From: Astragalus membranaceus
Taxonomy: Eukaryota > Streptophyta > Magnoliopsida > Fabales > Fabaceae
NCBI GenBank assembly: GCA_039519185.1
Contig: CM076854.1
Span: forward strand, 75,449,948 to 75,513,947
Length of the DNA: 64,000 nt
Direction: 5' to 3'
Shown: positions 34,673-46,189 of the stretch, in pieces
Numbering within the stretch: position 1 is the stretch's first letter
Layout: each line of letters opens with the position of its first letter
Notes under the pieces: model-generated
The model's input: only the letters and a program-made list of their open reading frames with translations
What the model was told of the DNA's origin: nothing
Databases searched by the model: none
Program-made: the position numbers and the translations under genes

Positions 34673-36212
34673 GTGAGTTTTACTCACGTTTAGGATTTTT
34701 GTTTTTCGAATTAATTGATAAACTGTTTTATCGCTTTCGCTGGACTGGAATATTTCTGGATATTCTCTGTTTCGGATTAGGAATCGATCGGAGCGAGTCT
34801 CGGGTTGCGTCGCGTTAAAAATGGAATTTTTGGTGATTTGATTTGAGAGATTTTGATTTAAAACCGTTATTCGGAAAAATATGTCGTTTTTGATAAAATT
34901 CGTTTTGATTGAGTTTTTGATTGGATTGATTGATTGTGTGGTTTGTATTGGGTCTATTATATTGGTCGTCAAATCTGTTTTCGAACGGAACTAAAATCGG
35001 AATTGAGCGGAATAGCGGATTTCGCGAAAATCGCAAAATCTGCACCCCACAGACCCCCTTGCTGCCAATTCGCGCCCCACATGCGCCCCAGGCGCAACTC
35101 CAGCGCCATTTGGCAGAATCTGCTGCCAGTTCGCGCGCCACTTGCGCGCCAGGCGCGACTCCAGCGCCATTTGACAGAATTTCAGCAACCAAACACTGTT
35201 TTTCGTTTCGTGATAACTTTTGATCCGGGAACCCGATTGAGGTGTTCTAAGATGCGTTGGAAAGCTTATTCAGAGGCCTAACTGAATATTCTATTTTTAA
35301 GGTAAAATGAACTGTTTTTGATACTGAAAATTATGTTGAAAAGTGTCGAGTTCGTATGCGAGAGCGAATGTGGACTTAATGTTTTTATCGAAAGGAAAAC
35401 GAACTATAGGTCCGATGTGGTATTGTATAACTGACGCGGGATGATTATTAATTAAATCATCTAAACCGGTTAATAATTCACGATATATAAATTATATCGA
35501 TTATAGGAGTCGGCCCAATGTGGGTGGTTTTATATGATGGTAGATATATATATATCATATCGAGTTTGGGTGACGACCCATGTTGACATACTAGGCGGGG
35601 CAGTCATGATCCCCTACCCTAGGCTCTGTGCCATTAGGAAACACTATTGGTTATGGGGTTCACCGGGATTAGCAGGTTTGCAGTCGGTGTTATGCTAAAA
35701 AGTTATGTGTTACGTTCACCGGGATTTGCAGGTTTGCAGTCGGTGGTACGTAAAAAGGTTTTTGTTGGTACGGTTCACCGGGAATAGCAGGTTTGCAGTC
35801 GGTGTCGTACTGAATTAAAACCTTATCACGCGGTTGTTCACCGGGATTAGCAGGTTTGCAGTCGGTGTCCTACCAAGTTAGAATTCTATCACACGGTTCG
35901 CCGGGATTAGCAGGTTTGCAGTCGGCGTCATGTTAAAAAGTTATGCGTTACGTTCACCGGGATTAGCAGGTTTGCAGTCGGTGGTACGTAAAAAGGGTTT
36001 TATGGTGCGGTTCACCGGGATTAGCAGGTTTGCAGTCGGTGTCGTGCTGAACTAAAACCTTATAACGCGGTTTTACCGGGATTAGCAGGTTTGCAGCCGG
36101 TGCCGTGTCAAATCTTAAAAAGGGTTTCATAATTGAACGGAGAGTGTTAGTAGGGGTCTCGGTAGAACTCACTGAGATTGTATCTCATTGTTTATATGTT
36201 GTTGTTTTACAG
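34673..36212 (+). other. Candidate intron inside the LTR
   Basis: The 5' border GGG|GTGAGT lies in the perfect hairpin GTGAGT-TTT-ACTCAC; the 3' border is GTTGTTTTACAG|AGAAACAGG, preceded by the hairpin TGAGAT-TGT-ATCTCA. Both borders are conserved in diverged LTR families at matching places (49678/50728, 55797/57200, and on the minus strand 47856/46563). Splicing itself is not shown by sequence. Confidence 0.45.
35661..36113 (+). repeat. Tandem array of 8 covarying hairpins in the LTR
   Basis: Eight units of about 55-60 bp, each with the loop GGATTAGCAGGTTTGCAGT (or a close variant) closed by CACCG/CGGTG. Unit 5 has CGCCG/CGGCG and unit 8 ACCGG/CCGGT, so stem changes are paired. Lower stems also pair in most units (TACGT/ACGTA in units 2 and 6, GTACG/CGTAC in unit 3, ACGCG/CGTGT in unit 8). 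The same eight units are in the 3' LTR (about 42028-42474). Confidence 0.9.
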
Positions 36213-36550
36213 AGAAACAGGGACGGCAGAAAGCCAAGGAGCACGAGTAGGTTGAGCTCAGGCGACTGCTGATGACTTAGCTATTATGCTTAAGTTTATT
36301 TTTCCTTTTGTGGTCTTTGTACTACAACTCTATGTATTAATGTTATGTATTTATTTCCGCTTTCTTGTACGATATTGAACACTGTATTTCACTGATGGTT
36401 TATGGTCTTACTTATGTTTAAGACTGTTCTATTGTTATTCAGTGAAAAATTTATAGTGGTGTTCAGTATTTAAACAGGAAATATATCTCTGATGATTTAG
36501 GTTTGGTACACTTGGGTATTTTTACTCGATAAAAATACCGGGGTGTTACA

Positions 36551-39500
36551 GTTGGTATCAGAGCAGTTCGACCTAGTCGGACTTAGTTTAGGGTTGAGTC
36601 GATTCCTTGTTGGTCCTTTTTGTAATTACACTTGTGATGCTAAGAGACATTGAGCCTGATCAACTTAATACTTAGTGCATCATAAGCGGAATTATGACTG
36701 GATGATCAAGATGCAATCCTCGACCACAATCGGAATCTTCAACCGGTGCATCCTCAGGAAAGGTGACATTACGGTGGAAGGATACACCGCTAAGTTTGGA
36801 AAATTTGTTTCAGTTTTACCAAGTGGTAAAGTAGGCTCCGGATGACGAATGGAGAATGCAGATGTATAAGAAGGGCCTTAGTGCTTTTATGACTTAGGGT
36901 CTTAGTTCTTATACTATTACCAATTATGTTGCCTTAGTGCAATCAGCCTATGTCGCCGAGGATGATCTCATGGGGAATACTGGAAAGGAAAGAAGGTAGT
37001 TGAATTATCAACTCCGAATGCAAGGTCCTAAGATAATTTCATCAAAGGAAAAGCAGATGCAATTCTTCGATTCTTCAAAGGTCAGAAGATGTTCTAATTG
37101 TGGAAAGCGACACAATTTAGAAATAGTAGTATATGCGGAAGAGGGTCACTATGCAAAAGAGTGCCCTGCAAGGAAAAGTTCCCGGGAGTCACAAGCAGCT
37201 CCAGGACGGGGACGAGTCAACAATCTGGATGTTTAGACAGTTACAACTGCAGACAATCTACTGAGGAATATGAGATCAGTTCTCAATAACTCAATCAGTA
37301 TATTATATGATTCGGGTGTAACCTATTGTTGTATATCCCGATCGCATGTGAATCGGTTGGGATCAGCCTTATCATCGCTATCCGAGCCGATAACTATTTT
37401 AACTGTTGCTAAGGGTCGTGTCCAGACCTAATCCTTGTACCGAATTGTCTACTTGTCATATGAGGCAGAAATTTAGTTGTAGAATTTATTGTTTGCCTAT
37501 GAGAAGTGTGAACACCATTTTGGGTATAAATTGGATGACTGCAAATCATGTTGCAATCGACGGTATTAATCAACTATCAGCTTCGCTTCAGAATCAGTTG
37601 AATTGTCTAAGACAAATTCTGAAGCGGTTACCTAGTTCACCTTAGACGGTCAATCTTTATTCCAAAGTGCGGAAGCACATGTTAGTATGTTATCTGCGTC
37701 CACTGGAACTAGTTTAGATTTGGCAAACATTCAGGTTGTGAGTGTTCTCTGGATGTTTTCACGATGAAGTTTCTTATTAACCTCCAGAGCGAGAAGTAGA
37801 GTTTTCTATAGAATTGATTCCGGTACAGGATCAATATCTACTGTTTCTTATTGAAGGTTTCTTTAGAGTTAAAGGAAATGGAGTCTCAACTTGAAGAGTC
37901 GATGTTAAAGAAATTTATTCGACTGAGTGCTTCTCTAGGGAGTGCTCTGGTGTGATTAGTCAAAAGAAAGGTTAGTAGCAAGAGACTGTACATCGGTTAC
38001 CAACAATTTCACTAAGTGACGATCAAGAACAAATATCCTTTGCCAAGGATACACGAATTGCTGGATCAACTTCGAGGTGCCGTGGTGTTTTCAAAATTGA
38101 TCTGAGGACAGGTCATCATCAAATAAAAGTTAGAGCCTTAGATATTCCGAAAACAGCTTTCCGTACTAGGTATGGACATTACGAGTTAGTAGTGATGCCT
38201 TTCGGTCTACCTAATGCTCCAGCGGTATTCATGGATTACCTAGATCAATTTGTAGTCGTTTTCATTGATGGTATCTCGATGTGCTCGAAGACCATAGAGG
38301 AGCATGTCCAACATCTCCCCATTGTTCTGAAGGTACTCCGAGAAAAGAAGTTGTACTTGAAACCTTCGGAGTGTGATTTTTGGGTGTCAGAGGTAAAGTC
38401 TTTGGGACATGTGATTTCCCAAGTCGGGAGTTTCTGTAGATCCCAGTAAGAAGGATGCGGTGTTGAATGGGAGTGACCGACGTCAGCCGCAGAGATCAAA
38501 AGTTTCTGGATCTAGCCGGTTACTGTAAGAGGTTCGTTAAAGGGTTCTCACAGTTAGTTGTCCACTTACTCGGTTAACTCGTAAGGGTCATCCGTTTACG
38601 TGGGATGCTGATTGTGAAGAATGTTTTCAAGAATCGAAGGTTTGGTTGACTTCTGCTCCATTCCTGATTCTTCTGGATCCGTCATTGGAATTTCAAATTT
38701 TCGATGACGCTTCAGGGAAGGGTTTAGGATGTATTCTGATGCAAAATCAACCAGTGATAGCTTATGCGTCCAGACAATTAAGGTCTCATGAGAGGATTTA
38801 TCCGACTCATGAATTGGAGTTAATAGCTATTGTGTATGCACTGAAGATTTGGAGACGTTACCTGTATGGGTCTCGTTTCGATGTCTTTAGTGCTCACAAT
38901 AGTTTTAAGGCATCTGTTTGATCAGAAAGAACTGAATAACAGGCAGAGAAGTGTGTTGAGTTTCTGGAGGATTATAAATTCGTGTTGATGTAACATTCAA
39001 GAGAGGCCAATGTCGTAGCTGATGCGCTAAGTAGGAAATCCATTCACATGACAGAGTTGATGACGCAAGAAATGGAATTGTTAGAGTCTTTTAGATCTAA
39101 GTTGGAGTACATCCATAAGTTTCCACTTTGGTGGCGAGGTATTAGTTTGTTAACCTCTCCTTGGTGAAAGTTGACAATGAGATAGTATTATGAGATTCCG
39201 TTTGACAAGTCGAACGTGAATACGAATATGTAAGTGAAGTAACTACTGACTATTTTCACGTTGCGAATAACCATCAAAGGATTAATTGATGGATCTGCTT
39301 GCAAGGGACTGAACTTTCCAAAGTGAAGTTTGGCGTGCGGTATGGCAGTTTTGAAAAATCATTTTTGTGAAAACCCGCATGCTAAAGTTAATTTTGGGAA
39401 CGAATTAAGAGGCTAATAGGATATGATTGGGGAGGAAAATCCTAGGAGGATTACTTAGGTTGAGGGGAAGCTCTCAACGCTATTGACTAATTCGGAAGGG

Positions 39501-40192
39501 AGCTCTGAGTTCTGTTTGATAGTAGTTTGGAGAACAACTGAGGTGGTTTTCATTACGTTCAATTTATTTGATGTCCCCGTGGTTTATTTCTACGTTTAAG
39601 ATAAACGTTTATGGTAAATCCTCATCCCATCTTTTGAAGAATTCTATCTCGAAATCCCAAGGGTGAGTCAGGAAGTTTCACAGATGACCTTTCCGTCACG
39701 CTTTTTCAATGTGTATGGGAACTGTTATGGATTTTTAGAGAATTTGCGGAGAACGTGTTTACACCCTTCGAGAAAATCATGTTTGTACTTATCTCTACCG
39801 TGGATTACCAATTTGTGGATCTCATCTTCGACCTGTATCTCTATCAAGTGTCTTGTATTAAACCCTTTGATTTAGATTAATCAAAGTTGGGGAGTAAGCG
39901 AGGATAACTGGAATGAAGCTTCGGAAGTGTTTTCGAACGCGGTGCCGAGCCTATGTAGGCGAAAGAGGAGTTTCTCGTGTAGATTCATAACCAGAGAGTT
40001 CGTATCAAGGTAGTAGTGGATCATACTTGGAGATTGATGTGCCAACTTGGGAAGATTTTTCCTACACTCATTCTGTTAATTCAAGATTGTGTTCCAGCAA
40101 CTTAAGACCCTTCTGAGAATGTCGATCCTCGGTTAGTTGGATGAAAGACTTAGCGAAATTTTGAGGACAAAATTCTTTCAAGTTGGGGAGAA
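36551..40192 (+). pseudogene. Decayed gag-pol of the 33823 element
   Basis: Recognisable pieces in order: gag remnant from about 36680; zinc knuckle near 37087-37170 (CSNCGK...GHYAKEC); protease DSG motif near 37310; RT from about 37880 with VMPFGLPNAP at 38192 and FIDG where FIDD is expected near 38260; RNase H 38646-39060 (FDDASGKGLG, YPTHELEL, then VVADALSRKS). The integrase core is not visible; only a degenerate tail resembling a chromodomain at about 39955-40110, then GAGGACAAAATT. Many stops and frameshifts. It could not encode its own enzymes. Confidence 0.85.
36553..36564 (+). other. Primer binding site (initiator tRNA-Met)
   Basis: TGGTATCAGAGC two bases after the 5' LTR, complementary to the 3' end of plant initiator tRNA-Met. 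Confidence 0.9.
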
Positions 40193-42918
40193 TGTAACAT
40201 CCTCAAAATAATTAATAGAATTATTTGGGTGTTAACCCAATTAAACCAATCTAGTACTTAACTGGTAAATTTATCGAGTGCTAAAATTATTTATTTGTTG
40301 TCATCGGATCGTTAACCGGATAATACGGACCAAGGAAGTTTTGGAATCGAAATAGGAGATTTCGATCAATATGGTAATTGGACCACGTTACTAAATATAT
40401 ATTAAATATATGTATGTGTAACCGTGTGTGTGTGTGTGTGTTAAAAAGAAAGGAAAGAATTAATTAAAAGGAAAGAAAGAAAGAAGAAAGGAAGCACGAG
40501 ACAGTGAAGAGAAAAGAGAGAAAGAAGAGAAAAAGAAGAAAATGGCGTGAGGGAGAAGAGAAGAGGGAGGAGAAGACTTCACCGAAACGACTTCCGTCCA
40601 ACACGAAAAATGCTCATCGCTACTACCTCTTCGTTTTGGTACCAAAATCTTCATCATCAACTCACTCTCCTCAAATCCACCATTTTCGAAATTTGGAGAA
40701 AAGTGGAGGTTTTGTTGTTCAAGCTCAAAGGGAAGCTTTGGATGGTGTTTGGGAGCGAGCTCAAGGTGGATAGCGCAAATATTGAAGTCCGATTTGGAGT
40801 TGTGAAGAATCAAGGGTTTTAGGGAGAAAATTAGATTTATGTGTGAATAGTGTCATGGAGGTTAGAGGAGGAAGATGATGAATAGTATCCGTGGAGAATT
40901 TTGGGGAAATCGGTATTTCGGTCAAAAAGCGGTTTCGTGATCGAGTGGGAAGCTTTGGGAGCGGATTGGGTGTCGCCGGAGCGGGGAATGTTCGTGTGGT
41001 TACTCGGTGGATTCGGCCGTACGTGGTTCACGCTTCAAGGGTGAGTTTTACTCACGTTTAGGATTTTTGTTTTTCGAATTAATTGATAAACTGTTTTATC
41101 GCTTTCGCTGGACTGGAATATTTCTGGATATTGTCTGTTTCGGATTAGGAATCGATCGGAGCGAGTCTCGGGTTGCGTCGCGTTAAAAATGGAATTTTTG
41201 GTGATTTGATTTGAGAGATTTTGATTTAAAACCGTTATTCGGAAAAATATGTCGTTTTTGATAAAATTCGTTTTGATTGAGTTTTTGATTGGATTGATTG
41301 ATTGTGTGGTTTGTATTGGGTCTATTATATTGGTCGTCAAATCTGTTTTCGATCGGAACTAAAATCGGGATTGAGCGGAATAGCGGATTTCGCGAAAATC
41401 GCAAAATCTGCACCCCACAGACCCCCTTGCTGCCAATTCGCGCCCCACTTGCGCCCCAGGCGCAACTCCAGCGCCATTTGGCAGAACCTGCTGCCAGTTC
41501 GCGCGCCACTTGCGCGCCAGGCGCGACTCCAGCGCCATTTGACAGAATTTCAGCAACCAAACACTGTTTTTCGTTTCGCGATAACTTTTGATCCGGGAAC
41601 CCGATTGAGGTGTTCTAAGATGCGTTGGAAAGCTTATTCAGAGGCCTAACTGAATATTCTATTTTTAAGGTAAAATGAACTGTTTTTGATATTGAAAATT
41701 ATGTTGAAAAGTGTCGAGTTCGTATGCGAGAGCGAATGTGGACTTAATGTTTTTATCGAAAGGAAAACGAACTATAGGTCCGATGTGGTATTGTATAACT
41801 GACGCGGGATGATTATTAATTAAATCATCTAAACCGGTTAATAATTCACGATATATAAATTATATCGATTATAGGAGTCGGCCCAATGTGGGTGGTTTTA
41901 TATGATGGTAGATATATATATATCATATCGAGTTTGGGTGACGACCCATGTTGACATACTAGGCGGGGCAGTCATGATCCCCTACCCTAGGCTCTGTGCC
42001 ATTAGGAAACACTATTGGTTATGGGGTTCACCGGGATTAGCAGGTTTGCAGTCGGTGTTATGCTATAAAGTTATGTGTTACGTTCACCGGGATTAGCAGG
42101 TTTGCAGTCGGTGGTACGTAAAAAGGTTTTTGTTGGTACGGTTCACCGGGATTAGCAGGTTTGCAGTCGGTGTCGTACTGAATTAAAACCTTATCACGCG
42201 GTTGTTCACCGGGATTAGCAGGTTTGCAGTCGGTGTCCTACCAAGTTAGAATTCTATCACACGGTTCGCCGGGATTAGCAGGTTTGCAGTCGGCGTCATG
42301 TTAAAAAGTTATGCGTTACGTTCACCGGGATTAGCAGGTTTGCAGTCGGTGGTACGTAAAAAGGGTTTTATGGTGCGGTTCACCGGGATTAGCAGGTTTG
42401 CAGTCGGTGTCGTGCTGAACTAAAACCTTATAACGCGGTTTTACCGGGATTAGCAAGTTTGCAGCCGGTGCCGTGTCAAATCTTAAAAAGGGTTTCATAA
42501 TTGAACGGAGAGTGTTAGTAGGGGTCTAGGTAGAACTCACTGAGATTGTATCTCATTGTTTATATGTTGTTGTTTTACAGAGAAACAGGGACGGCAGAAA
42601 GCCAAGGAGCACGAGTAGGTTGAGCTCAGGCGACTGCTGATGACTTAGCTATTACGCTTAAGTTTATTTTTCCTTTTGTTGTCTTTGTACTACAACTCTA
42701 TGTATTAATGTTATGTATTTATTTCCGCTTTCTTGTACGATATTGAACACTGTATTTCACTGATGGTTTATGGTCTTACTTATGTTTAAGACTGTTCTAT
42801 TGTTATTCAGTGAAAAATTTATAGTGGTGTTCAGTATTTAAACAGGAAATATATCTCTGATGATTTAGGTTTGGTACACTTGGGTATTTTTACTCGATAA
42901 AAATACCGGGGTGTTACA
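40193..42918 (+). repeat. 3' LTR of the 33823 element
   Basis: 2726 bp, same module order as the 5' LTR. One stop-gap difference is the number of GT dinucleotides near 40430; other differences are single substitutions (for example CATGCGCC/CTTGCGCC near 41448). Confidence 0.93.
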
Positions 42919-43605
42919 CACGCCTTGCGCCTGGGGCGCGACTGCAGCGCGAGTCAGGCGCGGTTGGCCAGAAACAGCTCTACTTGTAGAATTGTTCAGA
43001 TTTCGAAATTTTCATCCATCGAAATTCCCACAAAACCCCAATCACATACCCGATTTTGTTGAATTAAAACGCTCACCCTTACCTCGAATTTGTGTGATCC
43101 GGAACAACGACGAATTAGTCACGTACAAAAACCCAGCAACACAACGAACGAAACTTCTCCTTCTCCCTTCGAAACCGTAGCCACGCCCACTTCTTTGATC
43201 TATGAGGGATCAACACAATGGAGGTTAGGGATTGAAGGCTACAACACTAGGAAAAGGAAGGAAAACGGCATAGAAGGATTAAGGACTCTTACCTAAAGAA
43301 AAACTTGAGAAGATTCCCCTCCTTCCACTCCTTTAGCGCAGCGCCCCTCCCTCTCTCTCAATTCTGATTTCTTTCTCTCAAAAATGCGAAAAATGAGAGA
43401 GCTTGGCTTAGACCCCTAGGGTTTAAGCTGTGGGTTCAGCGAGCGCTGGGCCTCCCACGCCAACACCACCCACTTTACTCGATCCACCTCCTGAACAACA
43501 CCCATCATTTTAATTAAATTAATCACGCCTCCGACTAAAATTTGATAATTCAACTAATCAAATTAATTAAATTAATTAAATTATTTTTCGGGGTGTTACA
43601 GGTAA

Positions 43606-45179
43606 TGTCTCCAAATCTTTAGGGCAAACACAATCGCCGCCAACTCTAAATCATGAGTCGGATAATTCTCCTCATGCGGCTTCAACTGTCTGGAGGCATA
43701 AGCAACTACTTGTTGATTCTGCATAAGGACGCATCCCAAACCCTTACCAGAGGCGTCGCAATAGATTTGGAATCCTATGGACGGATCTGGAAGAATCAGG
43801 ACAGGTGCAGAAGTCAAATGACTCTTCAATTCCGCAAAACAATCATCACAGCCCGAGTCCCAAACAAACGGCTGACCCATGCGAGTTAACTGAGTGAGTG
43901 GAAGAACCAGCTGGGAAAATCCTTGAATGAATCTCCGATAATACCCATCCAATCCCAAGAAAGTTCTCACTTCAGTAACCGTAGATGGTTGTTCCCAGTC
44001 TACCACGGCTTCTATCTTACTAGGGTCCACTGCAACACCGGATAGGGGTATCACATGGCCCAGAAATTTAACTTCGGGCATCCAAAAATCACATTTGGAT
44101 GGCTTAGCATACAACTTCTTCTCCCGGAGTACGTTCAAAACAATTCGGAGATGCTGCACATGCTCCTCAGTTGTCTTAGAGTACACCAAGATATAATCAA
44201 TGAACACTACAAGAAACTGATCCAGATAGGGATTAAAAATCCGATTCATATAATCCATGGATATGGCTGGAGCGTTGGTCAAACCGAAGGGCATCACTAC
44301 AAATTCGTAGTGTCCATACCACGTACGAGAAGCGGTCTTCGGGATGTCCAAAGCTCGAACCCTGATTTGGTGATAGCCGGACCTCAAATCAATCTTTGAA
44401 AATTTTGGAGCTCCCCTCAATTGGTCTAGCAAATAATCAATTCTCGGTAGAGGGTACTTGTTCTTAATAGTCACCTTATTCAGCTGACGGTAATCAATGC
44501 ACAATCTCATACTTCCGTCCTCCTTCTTTACAAGTAACACTGGAGCACCCCATGGTGAGGCACTCGGCCGGATAAACTGTTTGGAAATTAACTCTTCCAA
44601 TTGGACTTTCAACTCTTTCAACTCTAACGGAGACATTCTATACGGAGCTATAGAAATTGGCCCAGTGCCCGAAACCAACTCGATAGAGAACTCCACCTCA
44701 CGATCTGGAGGTAACGAAGGAAGTTCATCAGGAAACACATCAAGGAATTCATTAACAACTTGCACAGAAGATAAATCTAGACCTGTCTCAGTGGATGCAG
44801 ACAACATCATGATGTAGGCTTCTGCGCCTTGAAACAAATAGTTACTGGCTGAGGTGAATGAAATAACAGCTTCAGAATTGGTCGGTTGTAGCTCTACTGA
44901 CTCGGAGGCGAAACCGATAGTCCGATGAAAACAGTCAATAGTTACATGATTGGTAGTCATCCAACTCATACCTAGGACAATGTCCATACCCTTCATCGGT
45001 AAGCAAATAAAGTCTACCACAAAATTTCTGTCTCTGATGGATAGAAGACAGTTTTCACATAATGCTTGGGTCTGAATACTACCCTCAGCAGTAGTCTTGA
45101 TGGAGATTGGTTGAGGCAAAGGAGTTAAAGCCAATCCCAACCGATCAACACAGATTTGAGATATAAAACAATGGGTCAC
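43606..45179 (-). pseudogene. G3 protease-RT-RNase H
   Basis: A long minus-strand frame of 527 codons. Protease DSG motif lies just upstream at about 45185, across a one-base frame break that separates it from gag. RT motifs: MRLCIDYRQLN near 44500 and VMPFGLTNAP near 44290; the catalytic FIDD box reads FIDYILVYS near 44200, so the second Asp is lost. RNase H begins at about 43780 (YCDASGKGLG) and runs into the solo LTR, continuing at 32473. Length and motif order match chromoviruses. Confidence 0.92.
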
Positions 45180-46170
45180 ACCCGAATCATATAAAAACTA
45201 ACGGAGTTATAGAAAAAAGATCCCATACCCCTTAGTAGATTATCTGATGGTGTGACTTTCTGGGAGTCCAATGTGTAGACTCTCCCGTGAGTTGTAGTAG
45301 TACCTTCTTCTTGGTTCTTCTTCCTTGCTGGGCATTCATGTGCATAGTGCCCCTCTTTCTTGCAGTAGAAACACTGGTTGGATCCCATCTGACACTTACC
45401 TTGATGATACTTTCCACAGTTGGAACATGTACTGAATCTTGGGGAATTAGATGATTGAACTTGCTTCCCTTTGTTGGAGTTGTGCCTCGGACCCATCTGA
45501 TTGTTGGATGATCCAACATTCTTCTTATTATTACTGAACGCCTTTCGGCTTGCATACAACCTCTTCAAATGTCTTTCAGCTATATGAGCTTGTTGAACCA
45601 TGGATGCATAGTTGGTATATGCAAAAGAGCTTAGACTTTGAGCAATGTCTTCCCTCAATCCATACTTGTTCCTATCAGTCTTCCACTTGTCATTGGGAGC
45701 ATACCCAGCCAAACCGAATAATTGGTAAAGTTCCTCAAACTTGGTCGTGTATTGACCCACAGTCAGACCTCCCTGAGTAAGAGCTAAGAACTCGTTCTCC
45801 TTGTCAAACATCATAGCAGTTGGGAAGAACTGCTCCAGAAATGTCTGCCTGAAATTCTCCCATGTCTGGGGGGTACCTATAGTTGCCATCATGGTCTTGG
45901 CATTAGTCCACCAATTGTTGGCTTCCCCTTTTAGCATATGGGATGCCAATCTCAGCTTACCCTCATCAGTGCCTTTCGATCATATTCTGCATCCATGCGG
46001 AATGTGGGTCAATTGGTGGGTTATTCCTCGATTCTCCTGCCATAATTCTGCAAACGATACACCAAGTATTAAGTTGATCAGTCTCAATGTCTCTTAGCAT
46101 CGTAAGAAGCAAGATAGCAGAATTACTCGAGGGACAAAACCACCCTAACTATCAAAGCCCGACTAGGTCG
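45176..46170 (-). pseudogene. G3 gag with zinc knuckle
   Basis: The minus-strand frame 45949-45176 (257 codons) carries the retrotransposon gag domain (WWTNAK...TWENFRQTFLEQFFP) and one CCHC zinc knuckle (CFYCKKEGHYAHEC, near 45330-45370) preceded by a second partial Cys motif (CSNCGKYHQGKC). The N-terminal ~70 codons, up to the leader at about 46170, are out of frame. The C-terminus is broken before the protease. Confidence 0.85.
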
Positions 46171-46174
46171 AACA

Positions 46175-46186
46175 GCTCTGATACCA
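46175..46186 (-). other. Primer binding site of G3
   Basis: Minus strand TGGTATCAGAGC, three bases inside the 5' LTR edge at 46190. Confidence 0.9.
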
Positions 46187-46189
46187 TAA

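Larger units (their letters stand above)
33823..36550 (+). repeat. 5' LTR of the 33823 element
   Basis: Starts TGTAACATCCTC and ends CGGGGTGTTACA (2728 bp). Order of parts: TATA-like AT block about 34024-34043; (GT)n at 34055-34074; donor-like hairpin 34673-34687; GC-rich palindromic block 35040-35180; shared motif 35259-35290; GGGTGACGACCC module 35568-35623; hairpin array 35661-36113; TGAGAT/ATCTCA hairpin 36173-36187; acceptor-like site at 36212; AT-rich 3' end with candidate polyadenylation sequences. Confidence 0.93.
33823..42918 (+). mobile_element. Plus-strand LTR retrotransposon with near-identical LTRs and decayed pol
   Basis: LTRs 33823-36550 and 40193-42918 differ by only about 20 substitutions and one GT-repeat indel by eye. 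Target duplication CACGC at 33818-33822 and 42919-42923. Primer site for initiator tRNA-Met at 36553, purine tract AGTTGGGGAGAA before the 3' LTR. The 3.6-kb internal region is short and its gag-pol is heavily broken. It inserted into the solo LTR. Confidence 0.95.
32479..43600 (-). mobile_element. Solo LTR inserted in G3 pol, itself split by a younger element
   Basis: Sequence 32479-33822 plus 42924-43600 (about 2.0 kb) starts TGTAACACCCC and ends GGGTGTTACA, with the 5-bp duplication GGTAA on both sides (32474-32478 and 43601-43605). There is no internal region, so it is a solo LTR left by recombination. Orientation is minus by similarity of modules to the LTR at 14311-15195 (CTCACCCCTTCTG near 32893 and a GAGGTAAGGGTGAG donor-like site near 43072-43095, read on the minus strand). 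It is rich in GCGCGACTGCAGCGCGAGT-type sequence around the inner insertion point. Confidence 0.9.

Noticed and set aside
34815..35281. ORFs of 97-125 codons in both strands of the LTR, duplicated at 41183-41649
   Set aside because: They span the GC-rich palindromic block and hairpin region; codon pattern and both-strand openness argue against a protein.
35661..36113. Possible CRISPR-like array because of ~29-bp conserved cores with variable spacers
   Set aside because: Spacers pair with each other around the core and the array is duplicated in both LTRs of a retrotransposon; no cas genes and a eukaryotic context.
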